Below are positions 35,446-46,440 of a stretch of 64,000 nucleotides of DNA, in pieces. Every line of letters begins with the position of its first letter. The stretch's first letter is position 1. The notes beneath the pieces are model-generated. The model was not told the DNA's origin. It saw only the letters and a program-made list of their open reading frames with translations, and searched no databases. The position numbers and the translations under genes were made by a program. The DNA is from Blastocatellia bacterium AA13 (GTDB taxonomy: Bacteria; Acidobacteriota; Blastocatellia; UBA7656): positions 284,436-348,435 of the forward strand of contig QHVH01000009.1 of NCBI GenBank assembly GCA_003222245.1. The letters are read 5' to 3'.

Positions 35446-36980
35446 TATCGTAGCTCCTTTATCAGCTCCGCCAGCTTTCCAGCTTTATCGTTCAGTTGAT
35501 TAAAAGTCAGGACGTTATTGCCGAATACCGCGGCAACCTTGTCCGGAGTTCGCTTCACCTGCCGCTCCAGCAACTCGAAGAAGGACACGGATCGTGAATA
35601 GTCGATGCCGGTATTGCTCCACGGGCCGAGCAATCGCCGGCGTTCCATGTCGCTCAACAAGTTCAGGCTCGATATTCTTTGATTGAGATCGGCCGAGATT
35701 GCGCCGAGCAGGTTGGTCAAGTGGCTCAGCATCCGCTCAATCGCGGCTTCGTCGAAGCGGCTGCCGTCATAAATCAATTGCAGAGACAACTGCTGCCCGG
35801 GCGCCACGCCGAGAGTCAAAGGGTAGTTGGTCTTCTCAACCGCGTTGACTTCATCGATCTCTACGCTCCACTCGCGCGCGCCGAGCGATTCGGCGACCGG
35901 GTAGTTCTCGAATACCAGGATGCTTTCAAACAACGCCGTTCCACGCGGAACGTCGCTCCATCCCTGTACCTCGACCAGCGGACTGTGCTCGTATTGGCGC
36001 ATCTCCGCCAGTTGCGATTGAAGGTTTTCGAGCCACGACAGCACCGTCGCTTCCGGCCGCACTTGAACTCGAACGGGAAGCGTATTGATGAACAACCCAA
36101 TCATCGATTCAACGCCCGGCAACTCAGGGGGCCGGCCGGAAGAGGTAGCGCCGAAAGCAACGTCGCGCTCTCCGCCATAAGCGCTGAGCAGCAGCGCCCA
36201 CGCGCCCGCAACGACCGTATTCATCGTCAACTGGCGTTCTCGAGTCAGGTTCTTGAGGGCGGCCGTCGCCGAGCGCGACAGTAACGCGCGCCGGCTGCCG
36301 GGAGCGGGGCTTTGTCGAGCGGAAGCGTCGTCGCGCTGCCCGAGGTCGATGACCGTCGGAGTTGAAAAGCCCTTCAACGCCCGCCGCCAGTATGCCTCGG
36401 CTTCCGACAGGCTCCTTTTCTGAAGCCACGCCAGATAGTCGCGATACGGACACGGCAGCGGCAGCTCGATCTCCTGACCGCTCCTGTACGCCTCGTAGAA
36501 GTTGAACACTTCGCCGAGCAGCACCGAGCCCGACCAGCCGTCAATCAATAAATGATGATGGCTCCAGAAAAACTTGTACGCATCATCGGCTATTCGAAAA
36601 AGCGACAGCCGCATCAAAGGCGGTTTGGTGACCTTGAAGCCCTGCCTTCGATCTTCGATGAGCTGATCCTGAAAACCCTGCGCCTGTTCGGCCTGCGAGA
36701 GATCACGCCAGTCGTGCAACGCGAGAGGCAGTTTCACTTTTCGAGCCACTACCTGAAGCGGTTTCTCCAGGTTGTTCCATACGAACGCGGTCCGCAAAAT
36801 CGGGTGCCGTTCCAGAACACGCTGCCAGGCTCGCTCGAACGCGTCGACGTTCAACCCTTTCAGAGTGCAGCCGATCTGGGTCACATAGACCCCGCTTTCA
36901 GGCGCAAGCTGGCTGTGAAACAGCATGCCTTCCTGAAGCGAAGTAACCGGATAGACGTCTTCTATGTTTTTGTTGCTCAT
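35445..36980 (-). CDS. NRPS-5: stand-alone D-donor-type C domain with the N-terminal fragment of an A domain
   Basis: 511 residues. Residues 10-440 are a complete C domain with YPVTSLQEGMLFHSQL, an active SHHHLLIDGWSG and VGLFINTLPVRV-like motifs (here IGLFINTLPVRV). It belongs to the class that normally follows an epimerization domain, and NRPS-4, ending in E, lies 6 bases upstream. From about 455 the sequence is the start of an A domain (FELLERQVKRTPDKVAAVF, LTFNQLNDKAGKLAELIKEL) and stops just after the first conserved helix. NRPS-6 begins almost exactly where this fragment ends. The two together would rebuild one A domain. The stop overlaps the next ATG as TAATG, which looks like an adapted gene boundary and not random decay. 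A pseudogene remnant remains possible for the A fragment only. Confidence 0.93.
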   Translation of the reverse strand: MSNKNIEDVYPVTSLQEGMLFHSQLAPESGVYVTQIGCTLKGLNVDAFERAWQRVLERHPILRTAFVWNNLEKPLQVVARKVKLPLALHDWRDLSQAEQAQGFQDQLIEDRRQGFKVTKPPLMRLSLFRIADDAYKFFWSHHHLLIDGWSGSVLLGEVFNFYEAYRSGQEIELPLPCPYRDYLAWLQKRSLSEAEAYWRRALKGFSTPTVIDLGQRDDASARQSPAPGSRRALLSRSATAALKNLTRERQLTMNTVVAGAWALLLSAYGGERDVAFGATSSGRPPELPGVESMIGLFINTLPVRVQVRPEATVLSWLENLQSQLAEMRQYEHSPLVEVQGWSDVPRGTALFESILVFENYPVAESLGAREWSVEIDEVNAVEKTNYPLTLGVAPGQQLSLQLIYDGSRFDEAAIERMLSHLTNLLGAISADLNQRISSLNLLSDMERRRLLGPWSNTGIDYSRSVSFFELLERQVKRTPDKVAAVFGNNVLTFNQLNDKAGKLAELIKELR

Positions 36981-36986
36981 TCCGCT

Positions 36987-39900
36987 TCAACCTTCCAGTT
37001 CAACTTCGAGCAGCGCCCTGTCGAGATCCGTCTGATTGAGCTGCGCGAGCGGAAAGTCGGAGGGGGTATATCCGCCCGCTTCCTCTGAAGTCGCGTGCTC
37101 GATCAGCTCCTTCAAGGCTTGTATGCACCTGCCGGCGAGTTTATTTATCGTTTCCGGCCGATGCAGGTTCGTGCTGTAAGTCCAGTGCAGGTGCAGCCTG
37201 CCCTCGGTAACGCTCGCGCTGATGTCGATCAGGTACCGACGCGCTCCCGCGAGGCTTCGGTTCGGCCCAGGCAACTCGGCAGCGGGCGCGAATACCGTTT
37301 CGTTGAGCACCTCGTCCAGCCTGCCGAGGTAGTTGAATACAACCTCCGAATCGCCTTGCTGCTTCAACAGGGAGGAAACAGAATCGTCCGGGCTCAAATA
37401 CCTGAGGATTCCGTAGCCTATTCCGCGCCTGGGAACGCTCCTCATCTGTTCCTTCACGCTCTTCAACTTCTCGCCCAGTCCGCCCCGCTTCACATCCAGA
37501 ACCAGCGGATAGACACTCGTGAACCATCCAATCGTCCTCGTCAGCTCGATCCCCTCGATGATCTCTTCCCGGCCGTGCCCCTCCATCTCGATCTTCACTC
37601 TTTCGCCGCCGGTCCACTGGCTCAACGCCTCGGCCACCGCGCACAACAGCACTTCTTGAATCTGCGTCCTGTACGCGTTTCCGACGCTCGTCAACAGCGT
37701 CCTGGTCTCCTGCTCGCTGAGGCTCACCGTTGTAACTCGACCTGAATTCACGAGGTTCCGACCGCCGAGATAATCGGCCGGCGCCCGCGCGACTCGCGCG
37801 CGCGACCGCTCGCTCCAGTACCGCGAGTCTTCCTTCATCTCTTCGCTGCGTGCGTATTCGACAAGCGACTCGGCCCAGTCCTTGAATGATGTGGTCTTGG
37901 GACCCAGCGACGCCTCTTTTCCCTGGCTGAGGTTTTCATATGCACGGTTGAGGTCTTCCAGCAGCACTCTCCAGCTCACGCCGTCGACTACAAGATGGTG
38001 GCTCGCCAGCAGCAGCCTTGCCGCAGCCGATTCGCCGAGATCGATCAACACCACGCGCATCAAAGGCCCGTCGTTCAAATCGAGGCTCGATTGCGCTTGC
38101 GACGCGGCCTGCTCGATGGCGGCTCGCTTCACGCTTTCGGGCAACTGGCCGAGTTCGATCAACGTGAACGGCGTATTGGACTCCGACGCGGAATTCTCCT
38201 GTATCCAGCTTTCGCCCTCGAGATGGAATCGCATTCGCAGCGCGTCGTGGTGTTCCAACAGAATGTCGACAACCCTGCTCAATACTTCGGGATCAAGCCG
38301 CTCCTTTAACTCCAGCATCAACGACTGATTGAAGTGATGCGGATCGGGGATCCGTTGTTCGAAGAACCAGTGCTGGATCGGAGTCAGCGGCACGGGGCCG
38401 GTTACCGTTCCCTGAAACGAGGTGATGAACGGCGCGGACTCCGCGACTGCCGCGAGTTCGGCTATCGTTTGGTGCTCGAAAAACTGCTTCGGCGTAAGGT
38501 GAATGCCCGCCTGATTCGCTCGCGCGATAATCTGGATGCTAATGATCGAATCGCCGCCCAGCTTGAAGAAGTTGTCATGGATGCCGACTCGGCCGATGGC
38601 GAGCACAGTTGACCAGATGCTCGCCAGGGTTTCTTCGATCTCGTTGCGAGGCGCGACATAACCGTCATCAGATCCGCTGTCGCCGTAGGAGGGCGGGGGC
38701 AGCGCGGCTCGATCAACCTTGCCGTTCGACGTGAGAGGAAGCGAACGCAGGATGACGAAGAACGACGGAATCATATACTCCGGAAGCTTTGCGCCGAGGT
38801 AGTTCCGTAGTTGATCGGTCGTGAGATTCGCCCGCTGATCGGGAACTACGTAGGCGACAAGCCGCTTGTGATCCGCGCCTTCTTCTCTCGCCGACACGAC
38901 CGCTTCCTTGATCGAAGGATGCTGACTCAACACGGCCTCGATCTCGCCGAGCTCGATTCTGAAGCCTCGAATCTTCACCTGATGGTCGCTTCGTCCGAGG
39001 TATTCGATTATTCCAGTATGCAGGTGTCGCGCGAGATCGCCCGTTCGATAGAGCCTTTCTCCAGACGCGCCGAAGGGGTTCGGTACGAACTTTTCGGCGG
39101 TTAGATCCGCGCGATTTAGATACGCTCGCGCCAACCCGTCGCCTCCAATGTACAACTCGCCGGGAACCGCCGCCGGAACCGGCTCCAGGCGAGGATCGAA
39201 TAAATAGAGCCGCGTGTTGGCGATCGGCCGGCCTATTGGAACCGCGTCCGTGAATGCGGCATCGGCCGGAACTTCGTACGCGCACGATCCGACCACCGCT
39301 TCCGTAGGGCCGTACTCATTGATCAAGCGCGTCTTCGCCGAGTGAGTGCGCCACAGGCTGAGGCTCTTTCCGAATAGCGCTTCACCGCCAATCACGAGCA
39401 CGTTCGTTCGCCCGGCGGCCTCGGCCGGCGGCAAGAACGCATTCAGAGTTTCGAGGTGCGCCGGTGTGATCTTGAGCAGGCTCAAATCGCGCTGCGCCCG
39501 CAGGGCTTCGCTCAGAGATTCGACGCCGGCATCTTCCGGCAGCAGAGTTATCGGCTTGCCCGTCAACAAAGGCGCGAAAAGACTCGTCACGGTCAGATCA
39601 AAGACCAGCGGCGAGTGGACCAGGCTGCCGTTGCCTGTTGCGACGGCATACTCGGCGATGCTCCAGCTCAAATAGTTGACGACGCCGCGATGAGTGATCA
39701 TCACGCCTTTCGGCCGTCCGGTTGAACCCGACGTGTAGATTACATACGCGAGATTGTCGGGATGAACTTGAGCCGATAGGTTCGTTTGCGCTTCGGTTGA
39801 GATCGCCTCCCAATCGGAATCGATATAGATCGTCGCCGGCGAGTTCGCGGGCAGCGCATTCGCCAGACGCTCTTGAGCTATCACAACCGCTGGACGCGCG

Positions 39901-41603
39901 TCGTCGAGAATGAACGCCAGCCGCTCGCCGGGATGCGCGGCATTGAGAGGCAAATAAGAAGCGCCGCTCTTGAGGACGCCCAGAATGGCCACAACCATAT
40001 CGGGCGATCGATCGAGAAACAACGAAACTATGGCGTCCGATCCGAAGCCCTGCCTGGACAAGTGATGCGCGAGTTGATTGGCTCTGGAGTTCAACTGGGC
40101 GAAGGAGAGCTGCCCGTTACCCATCACGACGGCGATGCCGTCCGGCGTCCGATCGGCTTCTTCCTCGAAAAGGTGATGAATACATTTATCTTCAGGATAC
40201 TCCGCCGCGGTGGAGTTGAACTCTACGAGGAGCCTTCGGCGTTCGATCTCGCCCAGTACGTCCAGTTCCGACACAAGCGCATTCGGGGCCTTTGCCGCGT
40301 GCTTCATCAAGGCCTTGAACTGTTCCGCGAGGCGCTCGATATCCGCGCGGCGAAAGAGCTCCGGATCGTACTGGAACTCCGTTGCCAGCGACCCGTCGCC
40401 GGCGAGACACGAAAGCATCAACTTGTGGGGCTCGAAGCAATCACGCCGCGCGAGAACCGAGAACGACACCCCGCCTTTGGTTATCGGCGACGGCGCTTCC
40501 TCGAACTCAAATCCTATTCCGGCATCGGAATCCGCAAGAGCTGTCATGCCGCTCTGTTCGGGAATCAGATATTCCTGCCAGTCATAGGCTTCGCCGGTCG
40601 CTTCTTGAATAGCGCCGATCACCTGGCTGAAGCTCTGGTTTGCTTCGAACGTGCATCGAATAGGCGCCCACTTTGCGAAAAGCCCCATCGCATCGCGAAG
40701 CTCATCGTATTTCCTGCCGTCCACCAGATACGCCGTCGTGATGTTGCTTTGAGCCGTCAACCGCCATAACAGCGTCTGAAAGCAGGCGAGCAGAAATACG
40801 GGCTTCGAACAGCCGTTGTTCCGCGCGGCGCTCTCGATTGATCGGACGGAATCATCGTCGATGAGAGTCGAGATCGACGCGGGCTCGAACGCCGCTCTCA
40901 GTGAAGGGGTTGTTTCGAACGGCAGTCGCGGCGTGACCGGGTTCGCCGTCTTTTGCCGTGTCCAGTACTCTCTTCCAACCTTGCCGCTTTCGTCCTCGAG
41001 AAGCTCGTTCTGCCATTCGGAGAACTGAAGGTAGTCAACTATGTTCTCCTCGGATGACTCATCATTTGAGTTTGCGCCGTAGCGGCTTGCCGATTCTGCG
41101 CCGTAGCGGTTTCCGATCTCGCGGAATAGGTTCCCAAGCGTGTGAGCGTCCGCGCACAACGACGGAAGGCTAATCGTCAGAACGCGCTCTTGCGCCGCCA
41201 GCGAAACGAGACAGCATCGAATCACCGGGCCCGTCTTGTAGTCGAAGGGTTCGCCGGCTTCTTCTCGAAGAATCTCGTCGATCGCCGCGATGGATTGAGA
41301 GAGATCACCATTCGCATCGAGATCGAGCACGGAGCCGGTCAGATCGATTTCACGCCACGCAAAACGCGGCTCGTCGTTGACTACTTGAACGGGCAGCCTT
41401 ATGCCGGGAGAGCGGTGATAGGTCGTGCGGAGTATGCCGTGCCCGTCGACAATTGCTTGCAGAGCCGCTTTCAAGGCGTGAGGGTTCGAAGCGCCCTCGA
41501 GCCGAATCGCTATTTGCGCGCGATAAGCCGAGCTGCGCTGCCCGAGCAGCCAGAGTCGAGCCTGCTGCGGTGAAAGCCGATATCCGCTGATCTGATTTTC
41601 CAA
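36987..41603 (-). CDS. NRPS-4: interface-like domain, A (Asn), T, E
   Basis: 1538 residues. The start is TTG, with GGAGG 4 bases upstream and the family N-terminus ISGYRLSPQQARLWLL right after it. The interface-like domain (1-450) has LPSLCAD (146-152) replacing HHxxxDG. The A domain (about 470-980) reads DLTKVGEVG+K, essentially the Asn code (DLTKLGEVGK), the clearest assignment here with Thr and Gly. The carrier is LGGDSIISIQ (about 1014). E (1069-1535) has PLTPIQHWFFEQ, SHHLVVDGVSW, EGHGREE, RTIGWFTSVYP and GIGYGILRYL, so D-Asn or D-hydroxy-Asn is expected. NRPS-5 supplies the next, D-donor-type C domain. No C domain that could join the previous residue to Asn is found upstream between NRPS-3 and this protein. 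A ~500 bp untranslated gap precedes it, so it may have its own promoter. Confidence 0.95.
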   Translation of the reverse strand: MENQISGYRLSPQQARLWLLGQRSSAYRAQIAIRLEGASNPHALKAALQAIVDGHGILRTTYHRSPGIRLPVQVVNDEPRFAWREIDLTGSVLDLDANGDLSQSIAAIDEILREEAGEPFDYKTGPVIRCCLVSLAAQERVLTISLPSLCADAHTLGNLFREIGNRYGAESASRYGANSNDESSEENIVDYLQFSEWQNELLEDESGKVGREYWTRQKTANPVTPRLPFETTPSLRAAFEPASISTLIDDDSVRSIESAARNNGCSKPVFLLACFQTLLWRLTAQSNITTAYLVDGRKYDELRDAMGLFAKWAPIRCTFEANQSFSQVIGAIQEATGEAYDWQEYLIPEQSGMTALADSDAGIGFEFEEAPSPITKGGVSFSVLARRDCFEPHKLMLSCLAGDGSLATEFQYDPELFRRADIERLAEQFKALMKHAAKAPNALVSELDVLGEIERRRLLVEFNSTAAEYPEDKCIHHLFEEEADRTPDGIAVVMGNGQLSFAQLNSRANQLAHHLSRQGFGSDAIVSLFLDRSPDMVVAILGVLKSGASYLPLNAAHPGERLAFILDDARPAVVIAQERLANALPANSPATIYIDSDWEAISTEAQTNLSAQVHPDNLAYVIYTSGSTGRPKGVMITHRGVVNYLSWSIAEYAVATGNGSLVHSPLVFDLTVTSLFAPLLTGKPITLLPEDAGVESLSEALRAQRDLSLLKITPAHLETLNAFLPPAEAAGRTNVLVIGGEALFGKSLSLWRTHSAKTRLINEYGPTEAVVGSCAYEVPADAAFTDAVPIGRPIANTRLYLFDPRLEPVPAAVPGELYIGGDGLARAYLNRADLTAEKFVPNPFGASGERLYRTGDLARHLHTGIIEYLGRSDHQVKIRGFRIELGEIEAVLSQHPSIKEAVVSAREEGADHKRLVAYVVPDQRANLTTDQLRNYLGAKLPEYMIPSFFVILRSLPLTSNGKVDRAALPPPSYGDSGSDDGYVAPRNEIEETLASIWSTVLAIGRVGIHDNFFKLGGDSIISIQIIARANQAGIHLTPKQFFEHQTIAELAAVAESAPFITSFQGTVTGPVPLTPIQHWFFEQRIPDPHHFNQSLMLELKERLDPEVLSRVVDILLEHHDALRMRFHLEGESWIQENSASESNTPFTLIELGQLPESVKRAAIEQAASQAQSSLDLNDGPLMRVVLIDLGESAAARLLLASHHLVVDGVSWRVLLEDLNRAYENLSQGKEASLGPKTTSFKDWAESLVEYARSEEMKEDSRYWSERSRARVARAPADYLGGRNLVNSGRVTTVSLSEQETRTLLTSVGNAYRTQIQEVLLCAVAEALSQWTGGERVKIEMEGHGREEIIEGIELTRTIGWFTSVYPLVLDVKRGGLGEKLKSVKEQMRSVPRRGIGYGILRYLSPDDSVSSLLKQQGDSEVVFNYLGRLDEVLNETVFAPAAELPGPNRSLAGARRYLIDISASVTEGRLHLHWTYSTNLHRPETINKLAGRCIQALKELIEHATSEEAGGYTPSDFPLAQLNQTDLDRALLEVELEG

Positions 41604-41699
41604 GTGTCCTCCGTGTGTACCGGCTAAAAGTAAGCAATCTTCGAGTCGCGTAGCGTCGTGTGCACCGGCAAAAAAGCGGCTGCGTAGTTAGAGTCGCGG

Positions 41700-42060
41700 C
41701 AGCGATGATTGATCGCCCCTTTGGGGCCCTGAAGTTTGGCCATTCGAAGAAGGAACAGTGAAAGCCCCGAAGGGGCACGAGTTAATAGCCGGGGGCCAGC
41801 GTAGCGCAGCCCCCGGTACGATCGCCGAAAGAAGTTCGCGCCCTGAAGGGGCGCCCCTTTCCTTAATCCATGCAGGCCGCAACCCCGTTGGGGTTGGCGC
41901 CAATTACCTACCCTTTCCCAAGGTAGGCGAATACGCCAACCTTGGGCTGACTTTCACAACGCCTTTGGGGTTGATCGCCCCTTCGGGGCCTTGCAGGCAG
42001 GATGCCTGCGCTCCCAGGTGTCAAACTTCAGTATGCGACCGCTAGCGCGGCCGCATACTC
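41700..42060. repeat. Palindrome-rich intergenic element in the only long gap (41604-42104)
   Basis: At least eight hairpins stand close together: GCCCCTTTGGGGC (41715), GCCCCGAAGGGGC (41764), CCGGGGGC...GCCCCCGG (41789-41816), GCGCCC...GGGCGC (41838-41854), AACCCC-GTT-GGGGTT (41881-41895), GCCCCTTCGGGGC (41977-41989), GCAGGCA-GGA-TGCCTGC (41993-42009) and GTATGCG...CGCATAC (42031-42058). Several share the core CCCC-TTC/GAA-GGGG, so it reads as an array of related palindromes, not a gene. Short open frames across it are Pro/Gly/Arg-rich and have no ribosome sites. It separates the halogenase from NRPS-4. It could end upstream transcripts or hold a promoter, but I see no clear -35/-10 pair. 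The remaining bases of the gap show nothing else. Confidence 0.8.
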
Positions 42061-42104
42061 CAGAAAATCGCCCGAACCTCCCGCGGGCAGACGGCACCGC
42101 CGAC

Positions 42105-43826
<1,722 letters not shown>

Positions 43827-43913
43827 TCAGTGCGCGGAGCTCGAGAATTACTACAGATCCTGAGCGCCGAAGGTGCGGCCAAATCGACGAAATTATTTCG
43901 TGAAGCTATATTG

Positions 43914-45317
43914 CTACGCCGGTATGGTCAAAGGCAGCGGCTTGATGCTCTTGAGCTTGTTCAGATTGAATTCGTTGAGCTTCTTTTTTTCGCCTTGTCC
44001 GATGTTCGCGGCGGCGGTTTGACGCGCCTCCGCGGCTTGAACCGGTGCAACAGCCCTCAGGTACGGACAGATCGAAGTCGTGAGCATAACTCTGGCGCGG
44101 TTAACGAAACGAAATTCGGCTTCGACGCCCGCCTGGTGAAAAATATCACGCATCGCTGTCTTGCCATCTATGAGATCCAGGAACTTGCGCACGGAGGAAT
44201 CGGGATCGGCCGCCGGAATTCGCGTGCTTGAGAACCTGTGATACCTGCCGGTGTAGTCGCGGATGTAGCTCGTCTGCGCCGCTTCGTTTTTCTCGAATAC
44301 GGTGTCGAGGAACTCTTCGCACACGTCGTGCTCGGACTTTCTGGGCCGCCCGGAATCGCTGCGCTGCAAAAAGAACCAGAGCATCGGCGACTTGTCGAGC
44401 TGCAAGAGATTCGAAATCTGCCATCGAACCGTGTCCGGCAGCGAGTAATAAGTTTCCGCGACAGCCGGGTCATCGAACTCCATATTCCAGTCGTATCTTC
44501 GCAGGCCCCTGTCGAACTGGTTGAGGCAGGGCAGAAGAATCTCGAGGCCGGAGCCCGCCGCCATCTGTTCAAGCGAGTCGACCGTGTAGCTGTACAGAAC
44601 GGGTTGGAGCAGGCCGTCCGCGAACATGGACTCCGGGCTGTCCTCGAATCCTGCCAACGATTTTCGCATTAGATCTTCACGAGGAAGACCCGCCAAAATC
44701 TTTCTTGCGATCGGCAACTCCCAGTCGAAATCGACCTTTTCCGAACCGAAGCCCATCAGCCTGACCGCTTGCTGGAACGCAACCGGGACGATCCAATGAA
44801 ACCGGTTGTAGACCATCAGCTCCATAACGCCCCGCGGCTTTAGCGCCTCCGCCAATCTGTCGAGCGTCGACTGTGGATTGGCGTTGTGATGAATCACGCC
44901 CGTGCAAACGACATAATCGAACTCTTCCTTATAAGCAGTCTGATTGATGCTCTCATTCCTCAACTCGAGATTCTCGATACCCAACTGCCTTGCCGTGTCC
45001 TCGCAGATATCAAGCGAGTTGATCGACACATCCGAGCCGATCACCGTCGCCGTCGGAAACTTCAGCGCGGTCATTACGGCCTGGTTGGTTCCGCAGCCCG
45101 CAACCCATATAGAAGCGCCGTCTGGAAGCGTGTCGTGTCGCCAATCGCCAATCTCCTGGCTCAGCATCATCGTGTAAAGACGCGGATGCCTGACCACGTC
45201 GAGCCTCGAAGGGGACCATGGATATGGAAACCTCCCGTAGAAACCCGCGTTCAATCGATCAACGGAATTGGCGGTATCCACGAGCAGAACATTATTCTCA
45301 TCGCTTCGCAGTGTCAT
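43914..45317 (-). CDS. Class I SAM-dependent methyltransferase with C-terminal extension
   Basis: 467 residues from the ATG that follows GGAGG by 5 bases; a TTG four codons upstream is part of that ribosome site. The N-terminus has NAGFYGRFPYPWSPSRLDVV. SAM motif I is VAGCGTNQA (about 72-80), followed by GSDVS and by YVVCTGVIHHNANPQSTLDRL, a normal Rossmann methyltransferase core ending near residue 200. The remaining ~260 residues are not a domain I recognise. Lying among NRPS, halogenase and dioxygenase genes, it probably methylates the peptide or one residue, but the target is unknown. The last residues, NKLKSIKPLPLTIP, resemble the basic tails of the locus NRPSs (e.g. MLKRVKPRTVSL at the NRPS-2 end). 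Confidence 0.85.
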   Translation of the reverse strand: MTLRSDENNVLLVDTANSVDRLNAGFYGRFPYPWSPSRLDVVRHPRLYTMMLSQEIGDWRHDTLPDGASIWVAGCGTNQAVMTALKFPTATVIGSDVSINSLDICEDTARQLGIENLELRNESINQTAYKEEFDYVVCTGVIHHNANPQSTLDRLAEALKPRGVMELMVYNRFHWIVPVAFQQAVRLMGFGSEKVDFDWELPIARKILAGLPREDLMRKSLAGFEDSPESMFADGLLQPVLYSYTVDSLEQMAAGSGLEILLPCLNQFDRGLRRYDWNMEFDDPAVAETYYSLPDTVRWQISNLLQLDKSPMLWFFLQRSDSGRPRKSEHDVCEEFLDTVFEKNEAAQTSYIRDYTGRYHRFSSTRIPAADPDSSVRKFLDLIDGKTAMRDIFHQAGVEAEFRFVNRARVMLTTSICPYLRAVAPVQAAEARQTAAANIGQGEKKKLNEFNLNKLKSIKPLPLTIPA

Positions 45318-45386
45318 TATTGCCTCCAACAGGTTTTATTCCGGACGCCCTACATCCCCGAGGGGATGCTCGATTAATAGCCCCGC

Positions 45387-46430
45387 TTAGTCATAAGCCA
45401 GCATTTCAGCCATCGACACGAGCAGTTTGCGTTCTCCGGCAAAGGCGTTGCGCCCGTGCGCGGTCAGCAGATTGTCCAGCATCAGGATGTCGCCTCGCTG
45501 CCATTGAAACGCGACCTCTAATTCGGCATATACCGCCAGAATCTCCTGCATGATCGAGTCGTCGATCCGAGAGCCGTCGCCGAAGTAGCAATTCCTCGGA
45601 TAGTCCTTCTCATTGGTGAACAGTATCTTCAACGACTCTCGCGTGCCTGGATCCAGACAGGAGACATGCCAGTGCTGCGCTTGATTGAACCAGGTCATCT
45701 CGCTGGTGATCGGATGTTTCACTACAGCCGGCCGCACCGACCACGTTTGGAGCCGATCTCCATCCAGCCATTCGAACTCCATCGCGGCCGCCCGGCAACG
45801 CTCTTCTGCTTCCGCCCTCGTAGACACTCGAAAGACCGTTCGCCAGTCGAGTCCGAGGCCGGTTCCGTAGTTCCGAACATACATGACTTTCTTTTCGATG
45901 AAGCGCTCCCTGATCGCGGGTTCGATGAGCTCGAACACTTTTCGGCTGTCGGCTATAGGGGTTTCTCCGCCTCGATCCGCGGGCTTCAGGCAGCCAAACC
46001 ATATCTTTCTCGGCCACGTCTGATTGAATGAATTCTCGTTGTGCCAGAGCACTTGTTTGTCGGGAGGATAAAAGACAGGCGTGTAGACCTTGTCGCTTAT
46101 CGAGTCTCGAACGTGCTCCCCGTTTTCATTGAACAGATTGGGACAAAGCGAGGAGGCGAACCGCTCGAAAGCATCGACCGACGCGACATCGAATCCGCGA
46201 AAGAGTATCGCTCCATGCTTCAACAGCTTTTCTTCTATCAGCGGACGGCTGCCGGCCGCCCAGTCGATCAAGTCAATGCCGTCGATGCGCGGTTCAATCA
46301 CCAGCGGAAGATCGCGGTCGTATCTCAACGGAGACGACTTTACGACATCTTCTTTCGGCAGACTCACCGTTTTGGGCTTCACCCGCTTGAACATCGCGGG
46401 CGCGCTGAATTGAAGGCTTTTGTCGCTCAT
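45387..46430 (-). CDS. TauD-B: SyrP-like Fe(II)/2-oxoglutarate dioxygenase, probable beta-hydroxylase
   Basis: 347 residues from MSDKSLQF. An in-frame upstream start would overlap NRPS-3 by 47 bases, and TauD-A likewise begins MSDSS, so I prefer this one, 10 bases after the NRPS-3 stop. The iron ligands are HNE in LWHNENSFNQTW (His130, Glu132) and a distal His near 325 in TAHGRNAF, with the 2-oxoglutarate Arg in GERKLLVSM. The retained Glu points to hydroxylation, not halogenation. Neighbouring interface-type modules load Thr (NRPS-3) and Asn (NRPS-4); beta-hydroxylation of Asn is the simpler prediction because Thr already carries that hydroxyl. Its N-terminus contains AMFKRVKPKTVSLPKE, almost the same as the C-terminus of NRPS-2 (AMLKRVKPRTVSLQQE). 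Confidence 0.9.
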   Translation of the reverse strand: MSDKSLQFSAPAMFKRVKPKTVSLPKEDVVKSSPLRYDRDLPLVIEPRIDGIDLIDWAAGSRPLIEEKLLKHGAILFRGFDVASVDAFERFASSLCPNLFNENGEHVRDSISDKVYTPVFYPPDKQVLWHNENSFNQTWPRKIWFGCLKPADRGGETPIADSRKVFELIEPAIRERFIEKKVMYVRNYGTGLGLDWRTVFRVSTRAEAEERCRAAAMEFEWLDGDRLQTWSVRPAVVKHPITSEMTWFNQAQHWHVSCLDPGTRESLKILFTNEKDYPRNCYFGDGSRIDDSIMQEILAVYAELEVAFQWQRGDILMLDNLLTAHGRNAFAGERKLLVSMAEMLAYD

Positions 46431-46440
46431 ACCGTGAACC

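Noticed and set aside
35445..35620. NRPS-5 A-domain fragment as simple pseudogene debris or a frameshift
   Set aside because: The stop is coupled to the next gene by TAATG, no in-frame continuation exists because a complete gene follows, and the missing part is present at the start of NRPS-6. I therefore report it as a split domain, while noting decay as an alternative.
41700..42060. CRISPR array or tRNA/ncRNA gene
   Set aside because: The palindromes have no regular repeat-spacer spacing and no cloverleaf is visible; they are variable hairpins.
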